A DNA stretch of 64,000 nt from Halomonas sp. TD01 (lineage in GTDB: Bacteria; Pseudomonadota; Gammaproteobacteria; Pseudomonadales; Halomonadaceae): assembly GCF_923868895.1 (NCBI RefSeq), contig NZ_OV350343.1, positions 3,720,001-3,784,000 of the forward strand. The letters are read 5' to 3'. The notes under the pieces are model-generated. The model saw only the letters and a list, made by a program, of their open reading frames with translations, had not been told where the DNA came from and did no database searches. Below, piece by piece: positions 24,763 to 33,211 of this stretch (the first letter of the stretch is position 1; each line of letters starts with the position of its first letter). A program made the position numbers and the translations under genes.

Positions 24763-25959
24763 ATGCCATTTTCAAAACTAGGCTTATCCCGTCCTCTTGT
24801 TCAAGCGATTACCGAACTAGGTTACAAAACGCCAACGCCCATCCAGGAACAAGCGATTCCTGCCATTCTTTCGGGCAAAGACTTAATCGCCACCGCACAA
24901 ACAGGCACAGGCAAAACCGCTGCCTTTGTTCTGCCTCTGCTAGAGCGATTCAGCAACGCGGAAGCGTTACGCGGCAAACGCATACGTGCGCTGATTCTGG
25001 TGCCGACTCGCGAGTTAGCGGTTCAGGTCGAAGCCAATGTGGCTCAATACGCTAAACACACGCAGTTAACCTCTATGGCGGTGTATGGCGGTGTGGATAC
25101 TGCGCCTCAAAAAGAGCGGCTAATCGAAGGAGTGGATATTCTGGTCGCCACGCCGGGTAGATTGCTGGATTTGGCACATCAGCGTGCGCTGCACTTTGAT
25201 GAACTTCAAGTCATGGTGTTGGACGAAGCGGACAGAATGGTCGACATGGGTTTTGTCGATGATATCCACAAAATCTTAGTACGCCTGCCTGAAAACCGTC
25301 AGAACCTACTGTTTTCAGCCACTATGACCGGCGACGTTCGCGCCCTCGCCTACGGTTTTTCAGATAGTAAGATGACCGACCTGGCGGCTGACATCTCCAT
25401 CTCTCCCAACATCCGCGCCGCCGCCAATATCAAACAGTGGCTAATCACGGTAGACAAAGACACCAAGTCCGCCCTGTTGAGCCACTTGATCAACGAGCAA
25501 GCGTGGGATCAGGCGCTTATTTTTGTCGAGAAAAAACACAGTGCTGCCAAGCTTGTTGCTCAACTGGAAAAACGCGGCATTCAAGCGGACTCCATTCATG
25601 GCGGCAGAAGCCAGGCCATGCGCGAGAAGGTGTTAGATCAGTTCAAAACTGGCGAACTGAAGTACCTAGTTGCCACGGGTGTAGCCGCTCGGGGGTTGGA
25701 TATCGGAGAACTGAGCCGTGTGGTGAATTACGATCTACCATTTCAGCCAGAAGAGTACATCCACCGTATTGGCCGAACCGGCCGTGCGGGAGCCTCAGGT
25801 GAAGCCATCTCTCTTGTCGACATCAGTGACTTTAGGAACCTTTGTGCGATTGAAAAGCGGCTGAAAAACACGATTGAGCGCAAAGAAGTCGCAGGTTTTC
25901 CGGTTAAAAAAGCGGTACCCGCTTCCAACTTGAACCACGTTAAAAAAAGCAGTCGTTAA
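24763..25959 (+). CDS. rhlE: DEAD-box ATP-dependent RNA helicase, RhlE-like
   Basis: About 398 residues from the ATG at 24763, where family members begin (FSKLGLSRPLVQAITELGY). Helicase motifs in order: Q motif TPTPIQEQAIP, I AQTGTGKT, Ia PTRELAVQ, Ib TPGRLLD, II DEAD (VLDEADRMVDMGF), III SAT, IV LIFVEKKHSA, V VATGVAARGLDI, VI YIHRIGRTGRAG. A short basic C-terminus follows. RhlE-type helicases act in ribosome assembly and RNA turnover, often in the cold. The frame is open further upstream (24670), but that part is not conserved in style. Confidence 0.9.
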   Translation: MPFSKLGLSRPLVQAITELGYKTPTPIQEQAIPAILSGKDLIATAQTGTGKTAAFVLPLLERFSNAEALRGKRIRALILVPTRELAVQVEANVAQYAKHTQLTSMAVYGGVDTAPQKERLIEGVDILVATPGRLLDLAHQRALHFDELQVMVLDEADRMVDMGFVDDIHKILVRLPENRQNLLFSATMTGDVRALAYGFSDSKMTDLAADISISPNIRAAANIKQWLITVDKDTKSALLSHLINEQAWDQALIFVEKKHSAAKLVAQLEKRGIQADSIHGGRSQAMREKVLDQFKTGELKYLVATGVAARGLDIGELSRVVNYDLPFQPEEYIHRIGRTGRAGASGEAISLVDISDFRNLCAIEKRLKNTIERKEVAGFPVKKAVPASNLNHVKKSSR

Positions 25960-25971
25960 GCCGTAACAAAG

Positions 25972-26006
25972 AAGCTCACCTTTTAGATAAATATAAAGGT
26001 GGGCTT
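25972..26006. terminator. Terminator-like hairpin after rhlE
   Basis: AAGCTCACCTTT (25972-25983) pairs with AAAGGTGGGCTT (25995-26006) with one G-T pair and an 11-base AT-rich loop. It lies between convergent rhlE and the Rho-like gene. Confidence 0.6.
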
Positions 26007-26076
26007 CACTGTTAAATACTTCTGGAATCAACGTCGCTTTTAAAAAACTTGCGGTCGTCAAAGATCTTTTCTACCG

Positions 26077-27030
26077 CTAGGCGGGTGAAAACGCATCTAA
26101 CAGCTCGGCATTGGTTGGATATTTATCCAATAACTCAAACAACTTCTGCGCGCCTTCTGCTGGCTTAAGATGTGTCAACGCTCGACGCAATGCGCGTACT
26201 TTTTCAATGTCTTTAGCATCAATCAATAGCTCTTCTCGACGGGTACTGCTTTTGGCAATATCTATCGCCGGGAAAATCCGTTGACTTGCCACTTCCCGCG
26301 ATAGCACGATTTCCATATTGCCCGTGCCTTTGAACTCCTCGAAAATCACCTGATCCATACGGCTACCGGTATCCACAAGCACGGTGGCCAGAATGGTGAG
26401 CGATCCACCGTTTTCGATCTTTCTCGCAGCACCAAACAGTTTGCGTGGTATTTCCATCGCACGGCTATCCAACCCACCCGACATGGTGCGACCATTGCCG
26501 CGCTGCTCAGCATTATGAACCCGCGACAGTCTGGTAAGCGAATCGATCACAATCATCACATTATGCCCCTCGCCTGCTTGCTTACGCGCCGTCTCAAGGA
26601 GCTTATTTGCCAAATGCACATGGTGTGAGTAGCTTTCGTCTGAAGACGATGCATGCACGTCTGCCGAAACGCTGCGCTTAAAATCGGTCACTTCTTCAGG
26701 GCGCTCATCAATCAGCAAGGCATACAGCTTTATGTCAGGATGAGCTTCTGCCACGGCCTGACAGATATGTTTTAACAGCGTCGTTTTGCCAGAGCCCGGC
26801 GGCGCAACAATCAACCCGCGCTGCCCCATCCCAATAGGCGTAATCAAATCCATCGCCCGCACACTACGCTGCGTAGAGCCAAGCTCTAAAACAATGCGTG
26901 GGGAAGGATGAATAGCCACGCCATTTAAAAAACGTTTTTCGGGATCATCAGAAAATGGATCTTCAACTTCGTCGGCGGGCTTGGAATCTGTCTGCCTTTT
27001 CGTTTTCAAACTGAGTGTTTTTCTCGCCAT
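26077..27030 (-). CDS. Short Rho paralogue lacking the N-terminal RNA-binding domain
   Basis: A 317-residue protein equivalent to the ATPase half of transcription terminator Rho (normal length ~420). Walker A is APPGSGKTTLLK (residues 76-87); LLIDERPEEVTDFKR, VIDSLTRLSRVHN, GGLDSRAMEIPRKLFGAARK and FEEFKGTGNMEIVLSRE all match Rho. The N-terminal ~40 residues are basic and disordered and replace the Rho helical and cold-shock RNA-binding domains. Its Walker A differs from the usual Rho APPKAGKT. A secondary ring-forming or regulatory role is possible, but none is proven. Confidence 0.85.
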   Translation of the reverse strand: MARKTLSLKTKRQTDSKPADEVEDPFSDDPEKRFLNGVAIHPSPRIVLELGSTQRSVRAMDLITPIGMGQRGLIVAPPGSGKTTLLKHICQAVAEAHPDIKLYALLIDERPEEVTDFKRSVSADVHASSSDESYSHHVHLANKLLETARKQAGEGHNVMIVIDSLTRLSRVHNAEQRGNGRTMSGGLDSRAMEIPRKLFGAARKIENGGSLTILATVLVDTGSRMDQVIFEEFKGTGNMEIVLSREVASQRIFPAIDIAKSSTRREELLIDAKDIEKVRALRRALTHLKPAEGAQKLFELLDKYPTNAELLDAFSPA

Positions 27031-27145
27031 AATATCGGTGGATCGCCTTGAATAGCCTGGATTAATAGAATAATTGCATCTGAGCGCTTCTTCACTGAAT
27101 GGCGCATTGGGTGGTGGGTTACGATAAGGCTCTTAAGACGGCTTG

Positions 27146-27358
27146 TTAGCTCTTTGGCGACGACATGCAACAGCGCCAAGACTGGCCATCACCACGTTCC
27201 CAATGCCTTAACGTGGCGACGCTAATACAAAATTTAGCTACAAATTCCATCTGGGTCATGCCCAATTTCTTACACAAAGTAGCTAAATCAACCAGCTCTG
27301 GCCGATGCGTTTTAGCCGCAACGTTGCGCCCGTGATTAAGGTCAATGGCTTCTTGCAA
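27146..27358 (-). pseudogene. HigA-like antitoxin, frameshifted
   Basis: The open frame gives a helix-turn-helix of the type ATLCKKLGMTQMEFVAKFCI followed by SVATLRHWERGD, typical of HigA/MqsA-like antitoxins that follow their toxin gene. After WERGD the frame fails; the usual continuation (VLALLHVVAKEL) is encoded in another frame just downstream, so one or more bases were lost. A degraded toxin end precedes it. Confidence 0.55.
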
Positions 27359-27382
27359 GTTCTAGGCAATACTCTCTAGGGA

Positions 27383-27481
27383 CTAGCCATGATGCTTCTC
27401 CAATGCGGCATTAACAAGCATATTGACCAACTTCGAAAGCGCATTTCTATCTGCTTGTGAGAGATTTTCGCGCTCGAATGC
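27383..27481 (-). pseudogene. Possible HigB/RelE-type toxin, C-terminal remnant
   Basis: Reading leftward to the TAG at 27383-27385 gives ERAFERENLSQADRNALSKL and then VNMLVNAALEKHHG. This resembles the C-terminal helix of phage-derived HigB/RelE toxins (A..EREN...L..L). It lies 25 bases before the antitoxin start, the order used by higBA. The front of the gene is not recognisable. Confidence 0.35.
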
Positions 27482-27540
27482 TCGCTCCGAGGAGTATGAA
27501 CCGATCCTCCTCAGCCCTATTATTTCCGCCCCATCTCAGC

Positions 27541-27650
27541 CCCGTCATTCCCGAGTGGGGTTATCGGGAATCCAATTTGACCTTTTCAGCCGAAGCCAAG
27601 GTACTTAAATCAAAATAGATTCCCGCTAAAGGCATGCGGGAATGGCAGCT
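27541..27650. repeat. Pair of ATTCCCG palindromes
   Basis: ATTCCCG (27547) pairs with CGGGAAT (27565), and ATTCCCGC (27619) pairs with GCGGGAAT (27636). These resemble the widespread GTCATTCCCG...CGGGAATC intergenic hairpins. The remaining noncoding sequence up to 27911 shows nothing I could identify. Confidence 0.55.
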
Positions 27651-27911
27651 GGAGAGAAGCATTCATTCCTGTCGCCTTATTAGGCACCGTGCCTCATCAG
27701 GCAACGCTGAAAGCCCAGTGTTAGCAGCGGGCAATTACTGGCCCTATCTGCTCGTTGCCTATTAAATCTTCCGTGATTCCTCTCAGTAGCTGAGTGTGTG
27801 CGATAGCCGCGATACTTACATCAGGATGTAGGTTGTAGCCGCCGATTAATGACTATTTTCTGTCTGTTATCCGACTATGCCAAAAACTAAGTATTAGCGG
27901 CTTTTACTTCA

Positions 27912-27985
27912 GCCACAACGCTTTGCTCACCGGTAAATTGCGAGCGCAGCGAGTAATTTATCCGTGTGCAGCAACTTGTTATATG
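27912..27985 (-). other. Candidate integron attC site 5
   Basis: In gene orientation it starts ATATAACAAGTTGCTGCAC and ends GTGAGCAAAGCGTTGTGGC. The arms TTGCTGCAC and GTGAGCAA pair with one extra-helical base; between them is a second stem (GGTAAATT/AATTTATCC). The stop codon of the AAA ATPase gene (27979-27981) is inside the ATATAAC core, as in gene cassettes. Confidence 0.55.
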
Positions 27986-30621
27986 CCGGAACCGCCACTT
28001 AGGGCAGAGTCCAAGCTTTCTAAAGCAGAAATCACCTCGTTGACTGTATGCTGATCGAACTCAGGCAAGTCAGTCTCGTCATGTGTACCTTTGTTCAAGT
28101 ACGACCAATATGCATTTCTTCCATCTTGACCTAGCACAGCAGTGAGTGCAGACACTATCAGCTCTTTATTAGGTATATTTGACTGGGAACGATTCAGCTT
28201 AGATCTTAGATTTTCAGCTAATGCCCTTAGATCCCATGGCGCTGAAGGAGAACGACGAGAGACACTAATTAGGCTGTCCTTCTTATCACTATGCTTTCCG
28301 TAATGAAACCAAGTTTTTTCACATAGGTTCTCTAGCGCTCTTCTTGCCGACATCAAGGCGTCGCGATACTCCCCTTGTGCATACAGTTCGCGTGCAGCTA
28401 ATACATAATTTTTGGGTCGCCTTAATGAGTCAACCTGAATATGGCCTTCACCAGCGCTTGATAAGAAAATATATGACTGAGACGCAAGTGACTGACTCTT
28501 ACCTAGCAGTTGATGTGTGTTATTAAAGAACTCCTCACCATGCACTGCCAAAATGATCTGACAACCCTTGAAAAAATCATCAACAAATAGCGTTTCCCTG
28601 ATTGCACGACGATGCTCATCATCAATTGCGTTCACTGGGTCATCAAAAATAAGCACCGAGCAACGCTCTTTTACGTTCTTAGCTAGCAGTATTGCTAGCC
28701 CAAGGCAACGGATATGACCCTCACTCAGAATATGGAGAGCATCAAATAAAGCAGAAGGGTCTTTCAAAAATGTAATGCCCAACCGTTGATTTTGAGATAA
28801 CGGAAGTTGAACAGAAGCTAATTTATCTGCTTCGGAATCGTAACGATTAAAAGCATTGTAAAGTCTCACAACTAGGTCGCCAAGGTCAGCAATCAACTGG
28901 CTCGGCAATCGATTCTTATATGCATTCAACCTTTCAACAAAGCTCTTATAAGATACTGCAATCTCTTGATTTCTTTGCACTTTGGTATGTTCAGCTTCCA
29001 CATCAGCTATAAGTTGCGCATTCTCCGTATCAAAACTAGTGATTGCCTTTTGCGCAGCAATAATTGCTTGTTTAGCTGTGTTTCTGCGTGTTTCTAAGAC
29101 AGTGATTTGCTCTTTAAACCAGCGCAAACGATTTAGATCAGCTTGCTTAGTTGAACGTATCTGAGCTTCCTGATCAGTCTTTTTGTCGGCTTCCTCGAGA
29201 TACTTTATCTGAGATTCCAGGTGCCGCCATGGAGTAAAACCATCCGCTAACTGTTGCTGCAAGGAGTACCACCACCCGATATCGATTTGTGAGCCAGGTG
29301 AAATATGGAAATTTCGGATAGCGTTGTTTTGTGGCAGAAACGTCAAACAAGCATTCAATATTTGCGAGAGGTCCAGCAACCATCTACTAACATTTTGTTG
29401 AAGCTGTTGTGCCGTTTTCTGAAGCTCTGCCAAGTGTTGCAGCTTTTGAAGTTCTTCATTAGCGTTACCGTAAGGGTTTACGGATACTTGGGTGAGCGGC
29501 GTTTTACACGCTGGGCAATGCTCTGGACTACTCGATTGTAGCTGAACAACGGCTTCGTATAGATTCTTATATGATACTTCCTGACTTGCATTTTCCAGGT
29601 CTTTTTGCTTCAACTCCAGCTCGCTGAGGCCGCTGCTAATGGAGCCGCCAAGTGTCTGCAATGCGTTAATTGTCAAGTTGTTTTTACTTGCTTGGGGCTG
29701 TTGCAAATCGGTTTCTATTCGGTGGATTGCTCCTGCATTTTCATCATCACCGTTTAGTTCAAAGACCAATTGGCCAAAGGTTGTTCCGTCACGGTACTGG
29801 GTAGCTAGTGTTTGCTCCTCAATATTTAGCCTTTGTAGCTCTGCATTGTTAGTCGCTATCTGCTGTTGAGAACCAGAAAGTGCCTGCCTTTTTTGCGCTA
29901 ACTGAGCTGCTTTAAAACCAGTAAGGTCAATATATTTCGGGTCAAATTCAGAAGTAAAATTGCGTACAAACTCGTTGAAAGAGTCTAAGCCAAATAACGT
30001 TGATATAAGCTCAGTTTGCTTGGCGGGCGCCTGGGCGGCAATTCTAGAAAAGTTATCAATACGATTTTTTTCAACGAAACAAAATCTAAATAGTTCCTCA
30101 TTTGCTTCAATTTCAACCTCAGCGCCCTGCTCGTTTAAGCCTATAACAACTGGCGTCGAAAAATGATTAACATGTGCGTTTTTCAGATAATTACCCTGAT
30201 CTCGAAAACGCTTGCTCTCCGCTTCAGCTACGTTACCCAGAAGGCTATATTCAAGGGCTTCGCAGAAGCTAGACTTGCCAGTACCATTCGGTCCGTATAT
30301 GAGGACTAAATGGCTTTCTAAATCAAAAACCTCTTGCCTAGAGAAACCACGAAACGGCCCCACTTCCATACTTTTTATCTGAGTAATGGGGGAAGTTTTC
30401 TCGGCGGTCATCTCGGGTAAAGACTGAATATCTATGCTTAAGGCATCCCAGTTAGCCTGGGCCAAGGCAACCATTTTCTTAACCCGCTGGCCTTGATAGG
30501 TGCCGAGAGAAGCAAGCTCATCAACGTTTGCCAGGACAAGGTTCGCTAACTTGCGCACTCCCGGAAGGACTTCGTCTGAATCCAGAGTTCGCAAAAATCG
30601 TAGATATTCAGGCTCAATCAT
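27979..30621 (-). CDS. Rad50/SMC-like AAA ATPase with CxxC hook and C-terminal helical domain
   Basis: An 880-residue protein. Walker A YGPNGTGKSSF lies at ~110-120 after an RGF-type strand; long coiled-coil stretches follow; a zinc-hook-like CPAC at 369-372 is in the middle; and the Walker B/D-loop LIFDDPVNAIDDEHRRAI is near 655. The last ~130 residues form a helical domain (LAARELYAQGEYRDALMSAR; YLNKGTHDE) reminiscent of HEPN-type C-termini. The architecture resembles RloC and other anti-phage ATPases. It sits alone between two candidate attC sites, suggesting a defence gene cassette. Nuclease activity is not shown. Confidence 0.7.
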   Translation of the reverse strand: MIEPEYLRFLRTLDSDEVLPGVRKLANLVLANVDELASLGTYQGQRVKKMVALAQANWDALSIDIQSLPEMTAEKTSPITQIKSMEVGPFRGFSRQEVFDLESHLVLIYGPNGTGKSSFCEALEYSLLGNVAEAESKRFRDQGNYLKNAHVNHFSTPVVIGLNEQGAEVEIEANEELFRFCFVEKNRIDNFSRIAAQAPAKQTELISTLFGLDSFNEFVRNFTSEFDPKYIDLTGFKAAQLAQKRQALSGSQQQIATNNAELQRLNIEEQTLATQYRDGTTFGQLVFELNGDDENAGAIHRIETDLQQPQASKNNLTINALQTLGGSISSGLSELELKQKDLENASQEVSYKNLYEAVVQLQSSSPEHCPACKTPLTQVSVNPYGNANEELQKLQHLAELQKTAQQLQQNVSRWLLDLSQILNACLTFLPQNNAIRNFHISPGSQIDIGWWYSLQQQLADGFTPWRHLESQIKYLEEADKKTDQEAQIRSTKQADLNRLRWFKEQITVLETRRNTAKQAIIAAQKAITSFDTENAQLIADVEAEHTKVQRNQEIAVSYKSFVERLNAYKNRLPSQLIADLGDLVVRLYNAFNRYDSEADKLASVQLPLSQNQRLGITFLKDPSALFDALHILSEGHIRCLGLAILLAKNVKERCSVLIFDDPVNAIDDEHRRAIRETLFVDDFFKGCQIILAVHGEEFFNNTHQLLGKSQSLASQSYIFLSSAGEGHIQVDSLRRPKNYVLAARELYAQGEYRDALMSARRALENLCEKTWFHYGKHSDKKDSLISVSRRSPSAPWDLRALAENLRSKLNRSQSNIPNKELIVSALTAVLGQDGRNAYWSYLNKGTHDETDLPEFDQHTVNEVISALESLDSALSGGSGI

Positions 30622-30796
30622 AATACTTCCTTAGATTTTAGATTCTGGCACCTGTTAGCAAAGGCCGATGGTTCTCTCTAGAGACTTTTAAATACTAGCT
30701 CAATATGTAGAGTATCTTGGGTCGGAAATGGGTCATATTTTGCTCTAAGGGCGATATTTTCTGATCACTTGTTGGGCACTCCATTTTTCATGCTTT

Positions 30797-30931
30797 GGCA
30801 TATAACGCCCAATTAAGGTGTGAGGCACGCAATACCGTTGCTTCCGCATACTACCTTAACCACTAAAACCAACGCATAGTAAAAATGCCACGCGTGCCGA
30901 ATCACCCTTAATTTTTTTGTTAGGGCTATGG
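30797..30931 (-). other. Candidate integron attC site 6 (best match)
   Basis: On the plus strand it opens GGCATATAACGCCCAATTAA and closes CACCCTTAATTTTTTTGTTA followed by GGGC. The arms AATTAAGGTGTGAGGCACGC and GCGTGCCGAATCACCCTTAA pair almost fully with extra-helical bases, around a ~65 bp variable loop. Length (~130 bp), TATAACGCC start and palindromic layout resemble Vibrio chromosomal-integron repeats. The stop of the next gene (30926) lies in its end. Confidence 0.65.
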
Positions 30932-32437
30932 TTTACACAATATGTGAGCTTGCACCCCAAAATCTTTACATGAACTTATAAACGTATTTATTAGCCAGAT
31001 TAACTGTACATAGTGTGGCTTACATTTTTGACCTAACGCCAATTTGTTTAATTCTACTGTCAATTTTGCCTTACTCAAAAAAGGTGTTGCAAGTACAATT
31101 TTCTTTATAGAGTTAGGGTTTCGATTTACAGCATCGAGAGCTACTTCTAAATCTTGCCAATTCTGGGCCCCTGTGACCCTACTAATATTGGTACTTTCAT
31201 AATTCTTGTGCCACTCATTATAATATTTATTTTTAAATAGTTGCTTTTCAGCTTGAGTTCGACCAATGTTTTTTAGTGCTTGAGCAACTACGTCGTGGAA
31301 AGCACTAGCACCATAAGTATCTTTATTAGTAAATTTTGAATGTATAAATGAGATAGACGGAATATTACTATTACTATCTATAGCAATATGATCGGCCCAT
31401 TCATCATTCATGTCATCACAGATAACAATATTATGAGGAGCACAATATTGATCTTCAACTTTCCGAAATAGAGAGTTAACAGGGAATCTAGTTAAATCTA
31501 TTACATGTGGTTTTTCTTTTTCACTGAAAACATCATTAAAATTATAACTATCATCAAATATATTAAGTATCGAATGAACATTATTCAATAAATGCTTATC
31601 TTCAAAGCATGACTTCGAATAATATGAGTAATTCGGAGAGTCGAACACAGCAGAAAATGGTTTTTCTTTATTTATATATTTACCAAGCGTATAATTATTC
31701 GTGCCATTTTCAGTAACTAAAATATTATCGAGAACCTTATTTCTAATTATAATTAAGTTCTTTGAATATGAAACCTTACCGGATAAAGCTTTACCTTTAA
31801 CTTTCAATACATCACCGTCAACCAAAACAGGGGATTTTAATTGATTAAAAATCTTATTTATCTCACCTGAACTTAACTGACTACCATCAACCTTACTTAA
31901 GACAACTTGCCCACCCAGAAACTTAGTTTCTATTTCACTCAAATCAATAAGAATCGCCACAACTTTATGCCCCAAATCTATAATATCTTTCAAACAAATA
32001 GGAGAGGCAAAATTACTAAGAAACTCACTTTGGTTTGTAGTTACCTTAATTTCATCTTTAATTCCAATAGCCCAGTCGATTAGTCCATCAAATTCTGACT
32101 TTTTATCTCTATGGCTTACTCTCGAAGTACTTGGAGTTAGAGTATATAAGTCTTCGCCTATTTTCATTCTGAAGTTGCTTGGGATTGATCGACTAGACGA
32201 ATTAGATGAGACAATACCGTTCAAGCTTTTAGCTTCTAATGAACGGGATCTGATAACAGCATTTGATATGCTCATATTTTTCATGGTGACCCTTTCATAT
32301 TCTGGGCTTTTATCACCATGAAAATGACAGAATTTTTGGTAATCAAATTCATCTATAAAAGAAGAAAAATGCTTTTCTGGTGAATCAACATATTTCTTCA
32401 AAATAGCTAAGGCATCATCACATTCTATTAATAGCAA
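30926..32437 (-). CDS. AT-rich unknown protein, main part (nuclease-like motif); frameshifted from 32428-32691
   Basis: About 500 residues of a protein I do not recognise; composition is much more AT-rich than its neighbours. The segment CDDMNDEWADHIAID...SFIHSK (roughly residues 337-370) follows an E-hydrophobic-AD ... H/K pattern seen in some restriction-like folds, so a nuclease role is possible. The only initiator in frame is TTG at 32437, but coding continues upstream in this frame as KKYAYLL, joined to the 87-residue frame by a -1 shift at an A6 run (32448-32453). Together they would form a ~590-residue protein. It is flanked by candidate attC 6. Confidence 0.6.
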   Translation of the reverse strand: MLLIECDDALAILKKYVDSPEKHFSSFIDEFDYQKFCHFHGDKSPEYERVTMKNMSISNAVIRSRSLEAKSLNGIVSSNSSSRSIPSNFRMKIGEDLYTLTPSTSRVSHRDKKSEFDGLIDWAIGIKDEIKVTTNQSEFLSNFASPICLKDIIDLGHKVVAILIDLSEIETKFLGGQVVLSKVDGSQLSSGEINKIFNQLKSPVLVDGDVLKVKGKALSGKVSYSKNLIIIRNKVLDNILVTENGTNNYTLGKYINKEKPFSAVFDSPNYSYYSKSCFEDKHLLNNVHSILNIFDDSYNFNDVFSEKEKPHVIDLTRFPVNSLFRKVEDQYCAPHNIVICDDMNDEWADHIAIDSNSNIPSISFIHSKFTNKDTYGASAFHDVVAQALKNIGRTQAEKQLFKNKYYNEWHKNYESTNISRVTGAQNWQDLEVALDAVNRNPNSIKKIVLATPFLSKAKLTVELNKLALGQKCKPHYVQLIWLINTFISSCKDFGVQAHILCKP

Positions 32438-32691
32438 ATAGGCATACTTTTTTCTTTAACAGAAGTTCCTGCTAAAAATGAAGGCTCTGCTTCTATCTTG
32501 TATGCAACAATAGAGTATACAACTTGATTACCAGAAGCTGTTGTATAGTTTCTTTTAGACTCGTTTAGAAGGTAGTTACCTACACGTTCTTTAGAGATCT
32601 CTTTGAATGTATCTTCAATAGACTTCTTCGTAAGTGCTTTATTCAGCTCATAAAACTGCACATTCTTGCTTAGACTTAAATTACCAATCAT
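32428..32691 (-). CDS. N-terminal part of the AT-rich unknown protein (before the frameshift)
   Basis: 87 residues starting MIGNLSLSKNVQFYELNKAL. The frame ends ...FLAGTSVKEKSMPICY, but one extra A in the A6 run (32448-32453, T6 on the plus strand) would read SVKEKKYAYLLLIECDDAL and fuse it to the downstream 500 residues. The 10-base overlap of the two frames fits a single split gene better than two genes. Mutation, transcriptional slippage or ribosomal frameshifting could each explain it. Confidence 0.65.
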   Translation of the reverse strand: MIGNLSLSKNVQFYELNKALTKKSIEDTFKEISKERVGNYLLNESKRNYTTASGNQVVYSIVAYKIEAEPSFLAGTSVKEKSMPICY

Positions 32692-32760
32692 TTTATTCTA
32701 ATCCCTTCATGTACGACTAAACTCGCAAATAGCCCTAAAAGTGATTATATAGCCTGCTGC

Positions 32761-32800
32761 ATAACACCCTTGAACATGTCAGCACGTTTATTGGTGTTAT
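32761..32800. other. Hairpin with ATAACACC/GGTGTTAT arms, possible attC remnant
   Basis: ATAACACC (32761-32768) and GGTGTTAT (32793-32800) pair perfectly. It lies upstream of the AT-rich gene where the next cassette boundary would be expected. It is shorter than normal attC sites, so it is listed only as a possibility. Confidence 0.3.
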
Positions 32801-32868
32801 CTAGCCGTTCAAAAAATCATAAACCACTGTTTTTATAGTTTTATTTACCCAGCATGGCAACATATCCA

Positions 32869-33037
32869 AAATTCGCGTACCGGCTCGTTTTTACGATTTA
32901 ATCATACTCTATTCATAAAATTGGCTTAGGTCACGTGCCTTTGTAGAAAAATTGAGCTGGAGCATGTTTTGGGCAGCTGACGCTGCCATCGCGGGTGCCT
33001 TTTGGCTCGTTCCTCGCCAAGCGTTACGCCGCGCTAC
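32869..33037. repeat. ~170 bp dispersed repeat, copy B
   Basis: Matches 24220-24397 in the same orientation, most strongly over the final 50 bases. Together with the flanking REP-like elements it fills the noncoding gap before ytoQ. Confidence 0.7.
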
Positions 33038-33064
33038 GGGGTGGCTAGATTGCTTATGTGGCTG

Positions 33065-33179
33065 GGTCTTCGCGAGCTGAAGCTCCCTCCCACAACACCA
33101 GAGCAGAGTATCGATTCAGTGGCGGGGTTGTTTATGGAGTGGGATGGTCGCGCGCTAAAGCGCCCTCCCACAACATCAC
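33065..33179. repeat. Two REP-like elements
   Basis: 33065-33101 (TCGCGAGCTGAAGCTCCCTC then CCACAACACCAG) and 33142-33179 (TCGCGCGCTAAAGCGCCCTC then CCACAACATCAC) are direct repeats. Each has a GAGCT/AGCTC or GCGCTAAAGCGC hairpin and a shared CCTCCCACAACA tail. This is the layout of REP elements common in Halomonas and Pseudomonas. Confidence 0.7.
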
Positions 33180-33211
33180 TAATGCAGTGACGGAGCGGGA
33201 GGCGCTGGGGC

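Noticed and set aside
30926..32691. Interpretation as two separate overlapping genes
   Set aside because: The second frame has only a TTG start, and its upstream codons (KKYAYLL) continue the first protein naturally, so a single frameshifted gene is preferred.
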